Below are positions 7,192 through 9,281 of a stretch of 9,281 bases of DNA, one piece after another. Numbering within the stretch: the stretch's first letter is position 1; the number at the start of each line of letters is the position of its first letter. Source of the stretch: Cellvibrio sp. (GTDB lineage: Bacteria; Pseudomonadota; Gammaproteobacteria; Pseudomonadales; Cellvibrionaceae); the NCBI GenBank assembly GCA_021323495.1, contig JAJQJO010000161.1, positions 1-9,281 of the forward strand. The letters are read 5' to 3'. The notes beneath the pieces are model-generated. The model ran no database searches and had not been told where the DNA came from. It was given only the letters and a program-made list of their open reading frames with translations. A program made the translations under genes and the position numbers.

Positions 7192-7221
7192 AAAAGTACC
7201 CCCAAATAAAGGGGTACTTTT
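7192..7221 (-). terminator. Hairpin terminator between hcp and vgrG
   Basis: Perfect 11-base arms, AAAAGTACCCC (7192-7202) and GGGGTACTTTT (7211-7221), flank an 8-base loop. The hairpin begins 10 bases after the hcp stop (7234-7232). On the minus strand the descending arm ends in TTTT, giving a short U-run. The structure is symmetric, so it could act in either direction. It probably ends or attenuates most hcp transcripts and so separates abundant tube protein from the vgrG operon. A vgrG promoter in the remaining 80 bases is possible, but I cannot point to a convincing one. Confidence 0.8.
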
Positions 7222-7231
7222 GGGAGAAGGC

Positions 7232-7714
7232 TTACTGAGGCTTTGCAGTAGCCAAGTCGTAACCAACACGTTGCGGTGTTGCAGACTTATTGCTCTTATC
7301 GTAATCGCTGTAATTAACCATAATCTTAGCGAAGCTCAGAGAAATTGATTCAACAGGATCGCTCTCGCCATCTGCTGACACTGAGTATCCGCTAACCAGG
7401 CAGTTTTCCAAGGTATAAGTCATAAATTCAACCAACTGGTCTGCACCAGTTTGCACGAACTTGATAACTACCTTTTTACCTGCAGAACCACTTACCGCTT
7501 CTTTAAAAAGCGAGGTTGAAGAAATATCGGCTAACTTAGTGAAGGTAATTTCACTAATGGAAGGACGAGTAGCTTCACGGTTAGCAAGGTTACCTGCTTC
7601 CATAGAAATGCCACGACCAACACCAAACTGCAATGAGCTAGCACCAATATGATCTTTGTAACCGTTAGCGGTAATATTTCCTTTGATACCTTCGTACTCG
7701 ATATAAATCGCCAT
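7232..7714 (-). CDS. hcp: Hcp/TssD tube protein of the type VI secretion system
   Basis: This 160-residue protein has the size and pattern of Hcp. The N-terminus MAIYIEYEGIKGNITANGY is a β-strand start. It continues with SSLQFGVGRGISM, then ISEITFTKLADISSTSLFKE and KKVVIKFVQTG, and finally SISLSFAKIMVNYSDYD near the C-terminus. Hcp hexamers stack into the tube that is fired by the T6SS sheath, and can also carry small effectors in their lumen. No effector extension is present. The ATG is set by AAGGAG 8 bases upstream. A strong hairpin follows the stop. Its position ahead of vgrG is a common arrangement for auxiliary islands. No core apparatus genes are seen nearby. Confidence 0.96.
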   Translation of the reverse strand: MAIYIEYEGIKGNITANGYKDHIGASSLQFGVGRGISMEAGNLANREATRPSISEITFTKLADISSTSLFKEAVSGSAGKKVVIKFVQTGADQLVEFMTYTLENCLVSGYSVSADGESDPVESISLSFAKIMVNYSDYDKSNKSATPQRVGYDLATAKPQ

Positions 7715-7722
7715 CTTTATTA

Positions 7723-7728
7723 CTCCTT
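7723..7728 (-). promoter_or_regulatory. Ribosome binding site of hcp
   Basis: AAGGAG lies 8 bases before the hcp ATG, a near-ideal sequence and spacing. This fits the high expression usually needed for the tube protein. Confidence 0.75.
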
Positions 7729-7826
7729 AGTTTTTAAGTACTACACATTAAAGCAACTGATACCCAACAATGCAGCGCACCAATTACCAGATTAAAACCC
7801 AAAATCAACCACAATCAAAACACGAG

Positions 7827-7855
7827 ATACTAACTTAATTTATTTTTACAAACAA
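7827..7855 (-). promoter_or_regulatory. Tentative sigma-70-type promoter for hcp
   Basis: On the minus strand TTGTTT (7855-7850) is followed after 17 bases by TAGTAT (7832-7827), within an A/T-rich spacer. The match is 3 of 6 at -35 and 4 of 6 at -10, so it is weak on sequence, but the spacing is right. It would leave an hcp leader of roughly 105 bases. No other well-spaced candidate stood out in this gap. Confidence 0.28.
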
Positions 7856-7912
7856 CTTTAGGAATCCTCCTTGGCTTCATATGTGATCTACTACTCACTA
7901 TATTTAGGCGCC

Positions 7913-7932
7913 AGAATGCAACCTTGCATTCT
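7913..7932. repeat. Perfect 9-base inverted repeat downstream of the TPS transporter
   Basis: Arms AGAATGCAA (7913-7921) and TTGCATTCT (7924-7932) are exact reverse complements separated by 2 bases. On the minus strand there is no U-run after it, so it is a poor intrinsic terminator for the transporter gene. It lies about 60-80 bases upstream of the tentative hcp -35, so it could be a binding site for a dimeric regulator. Either role is inference. Confidence 0.5.
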
Positions 7933-7960
7933 TTCAATAGTGGCTTAATAAAAACTATTA

Positions 7961-9281
7961 TTAGAATCCATACTGGAGATCAAAATATAGTTTTAATCCA
8001 TCGCCAGGGATATAATCATCTTCATCAAACTCTTGATACATGCCATCTTCTTGATCCTGCTTCTTTTGGGCTTCCAGCGCAGAATTCTCAGCATCAACAG
8101 GCATAGCCAAAGAAAGGTTTCCGCGTAAGCCCCCTGAAAATACAATTTTAATTCCCACGCCCGCATCCACTAAATATGTCTTCACATCATCATCAGCTTC
8201 GATATAAGCATTGTTACGCCCATACCCCACATCAAGGAAAACAAATGGTTGTATAACATCTTCAAACTTTTCACCCGCCATGGTATAGCCGCCTAAACTG
8301 GGGCCAGCAAAAACCAAATCCGAACCGATAAAAATTGCATCATCTGCGTAAAATTCGTTGACTGTAAATCCACGAGCCCGTGTTGGCCCAGCCAGCCCAA
8401 ACTGTAAGACTTCAGAAAGAGACGAGTCCGAAAATTGACCCGAACCACGGAGGATCCATTTGCTATCATTTTCAATAAAAGGAAATTTTACAAAAGACAA
8501 TCTCGAATAATCAAATGAGAATATTCCCGGTGACTCATCTTGTCCCTCTTCTGCTCCCTCCACGAAATTTGAAGCCGTTAACGTAATGCCACCTTGATGC
8601 AAAATACGCTTATTTTCATTTAACACGTCGAATTGATAGGTTAAATCAATTCTTCTTACAACCTCCTCTGTACCTGCACCTACGAGATCACCATATTGTA
8701 TTTCAGATTTAATATCCGAAAAACCAAGCAACACGCTACTATTTTTCTTCCTGGTACGATTAAGCTTGTAGGTGAACATTCCGTCCACTACAAATGACCT
8801 TCCGGTAATTTCAAAATCATTACTTGAAGACTCACCAGGCGTTGCCGATACGAAATCGTTGCTTGAAGCCCCGACCGAGAATCCAAATCTAGGCGTATAT
8901 ATTGGAAGAGAATAGCGCAGAGATCCATACAAGGAATTCTCGGGATTAAATGACCCCAACACGCCTAATTGCAATTGGTCTCCAATACCAAATGGATTGT
9001 GCACATAAAAATCGGTATAGGCCCTATATTCACCAGTCGAAGCTGAACCATGATTATCCAGACGAATATTGGAATTATATTTTTCTTCTGAATTGACGTT
9101 CACATTTAATTTAGTATCACCAACTTGGGAGCCAGCCTCAAAATACCCGCTCGCCGCCAAACCAGGCAAATCATTAATAAGATATAACTTCTCCTCTATA
9201 AGTTCATTAGTCACTGGCTTGGTTAGTGAATCATTGAAAACACGCTTTATCAATTTATCTGAGTAACGTTTATTATTTTTT
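7961..9281 (-). CDS. ShlB/FhaC-type two-partner secretion outer-membrane transporter, 5' end cut by the window
   Basis: About 439 codons are open from the right edge to the TAA at 7961-7963. The reading frame continues upstream of the TTG at 9253-9251 (NNKRYSDKL), so that TTG is not the start and the signal peptide and first POTRA domain lie outside. The visible N-terminus (ELIEEKLYLINDLPGLAASG, then GSQVGDTKLNVNV) fits the end of a POTRA domain. The rest is a β-barrel: DNHGSASTGEYRAYTDFYVH, NPFGIGDQL, SLRYSLPI. The loop motif GLAGPTRARGFTVNEFYADD near 8400-8340 is the family's conserved VRGY/F motif. The C-terminus ends in Phe (LYFDLQYGF), as outer-membrane barrels do. Such proteins export a large exoprotein partner (adhesin, haemolysin or contact-dependent toxin) across the outer membrane. 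No partner gene is in the window. An acidic, Gln-rich insertion precedes the last strand. Confidence 0.86.
   Translation of the reverse strand, partial: KNNKRYSDKLIKRVFNDSLTKPVTNELIEEKLYLINDLPGLAASGYFEAGSQVGDTKLNVNVNSEEKYNSNIRLDNHGSASTGEYRAYTDFYVHNPFGIGDQLQLGVLGSFNPENSLYGSLRYSLPIYTPRFGFSVGASSNDFVSATPGESSSNDFEITGRSFVVDGMFTYKLNRTRKKNSSVLLGFSDIKSEIQYGDLVGAGTEEVVRRIDLTYQFDVLNENKRILHQGGITLTASNFVEGAEEGQDESPGIFSFDYSRLSFVKFPFIENDSKWILRGSGQFSDSSLSEVLQFGLAGPTRARGFTVNEFYADDAIFIGSDLVFAGPSLGGYTMAGEKFEDVIQPFVFLDVGYGRNNAYIEADDDVKTYLVDAGVGIKIVFSGGLRGNLSLAMPVDAENSALEAQKKQDQEDGMYQEFDEDDYIPGDGLKLYFDLQYGF

Larger units (their letters stand above)
7715..7960. other. Intergenic region between the TPS transporter and hcp
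   Basis: This 246-base AT-rich stretch holds no convincing gene. It contains the hcp ribosome binding site, a tentative promoter (7827-7855) and an inverted repeat (7913-7932). A 16-codon frame starting at the ATG at 7880-7878 has no good ribosome binding site before its start, and I do not call it. The length is enough to give hcp its own promoter and control region. Confidence 0.6.

Noticed and set aside
7745..7775. Sigma-54 promoter upstream of hcp
   Set aside because: A GG and a TTGC element are present on the minus strand, but the GG-GC gap is 8 or 9 bases instead of the 10 needed.
7830..7880. A 16-codon leader peptide upstream of hcp
   Set aside because: It has no ribosome binding site at a sensible distance before the ATG and no recognisable content. 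It also overlaps the tentative promoter.
9251..9253. TTG as the start of the TPS transporter
   Set aside because: The frame stays open to the window edge with POTRA-like sequence. No signal peptide follows the TTG, and an outer-membrane transporter needs one.

Overview
The window is an accessory type VI secretion (T6SS) effector-delivery island from a Gram-negative bacterium, probably a gammaproteobacterium. The gene set and protein style recall Cellvibrionaceae or Pseudomonas-like marine or soil bacteria, but the lineage is a low-confidence guess. Every gene I can support lies on the minus strand, so transcription runs from high to low coordinates. No core T6SS apparatus genes (sheath, baseplate, membrane complex), tRNA, rRNA, CRISPR array or insertion sequence is visible. 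This looks like an orphan hcp/vgrG island that would rely on an apparatus encoded elsewhere.

From right to left: (1) 9281-7961 is the 3' part of a two-partner-secretion outer-membrane transporter (ShlB/FhaC type), cut by the right edge. (2) A 246 bp intergenic region holds a short inverted repeat, a tentative promoter and a strong ribosome binding site for hcp. (3) hcp (7714-7232), the T6SS tube protein, is followed by a clear hairpin terminator. (4) vgrG (7113-5107) is the spike, with a C-terminal repeat needle. (5) A DUF6484 gene follows (5098-4502). (6) A DUF2169 adaptor gene (4443-3448). (7) A PAAR-like DUF4150 spike-tip gene (3428-3048). (8) A TIGR02270-family gene (3038-1752). (9) A ketosynthase-like gene (1752-781) is broken by two lesions. 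(10) The start of a DUF2235/Tle1-type lipase effector (784 down to base 1) runs off the left edge.

The layout reads as a loading cassette. Hcp builds the tube, VgrG with the DUF4150 tip makes the spike, DUF2169 and probably DUF6484, TIGR02270 and the ketosynthase-like protein help mount the cargo, and the lipase is the cargo. Junctions are tight: TAATG between TIGR02270 and the ketosynthase-like gene, and ATGA between the ancestral ketosynthase-like stop and the lipase start. This supports a single operon from vgrG to the lipase, with hcp separated by its terminator. An immunity gene would be expected beyond the left edge.

The two most notable points both concern the ketosynthase-like gene. 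Its family appears to have lost the usual Cys-His-His catalytic residues, which suggests a non-enzymatic role. This copy is also a pseudogene, although the effector behind it is open as far as it can be read.
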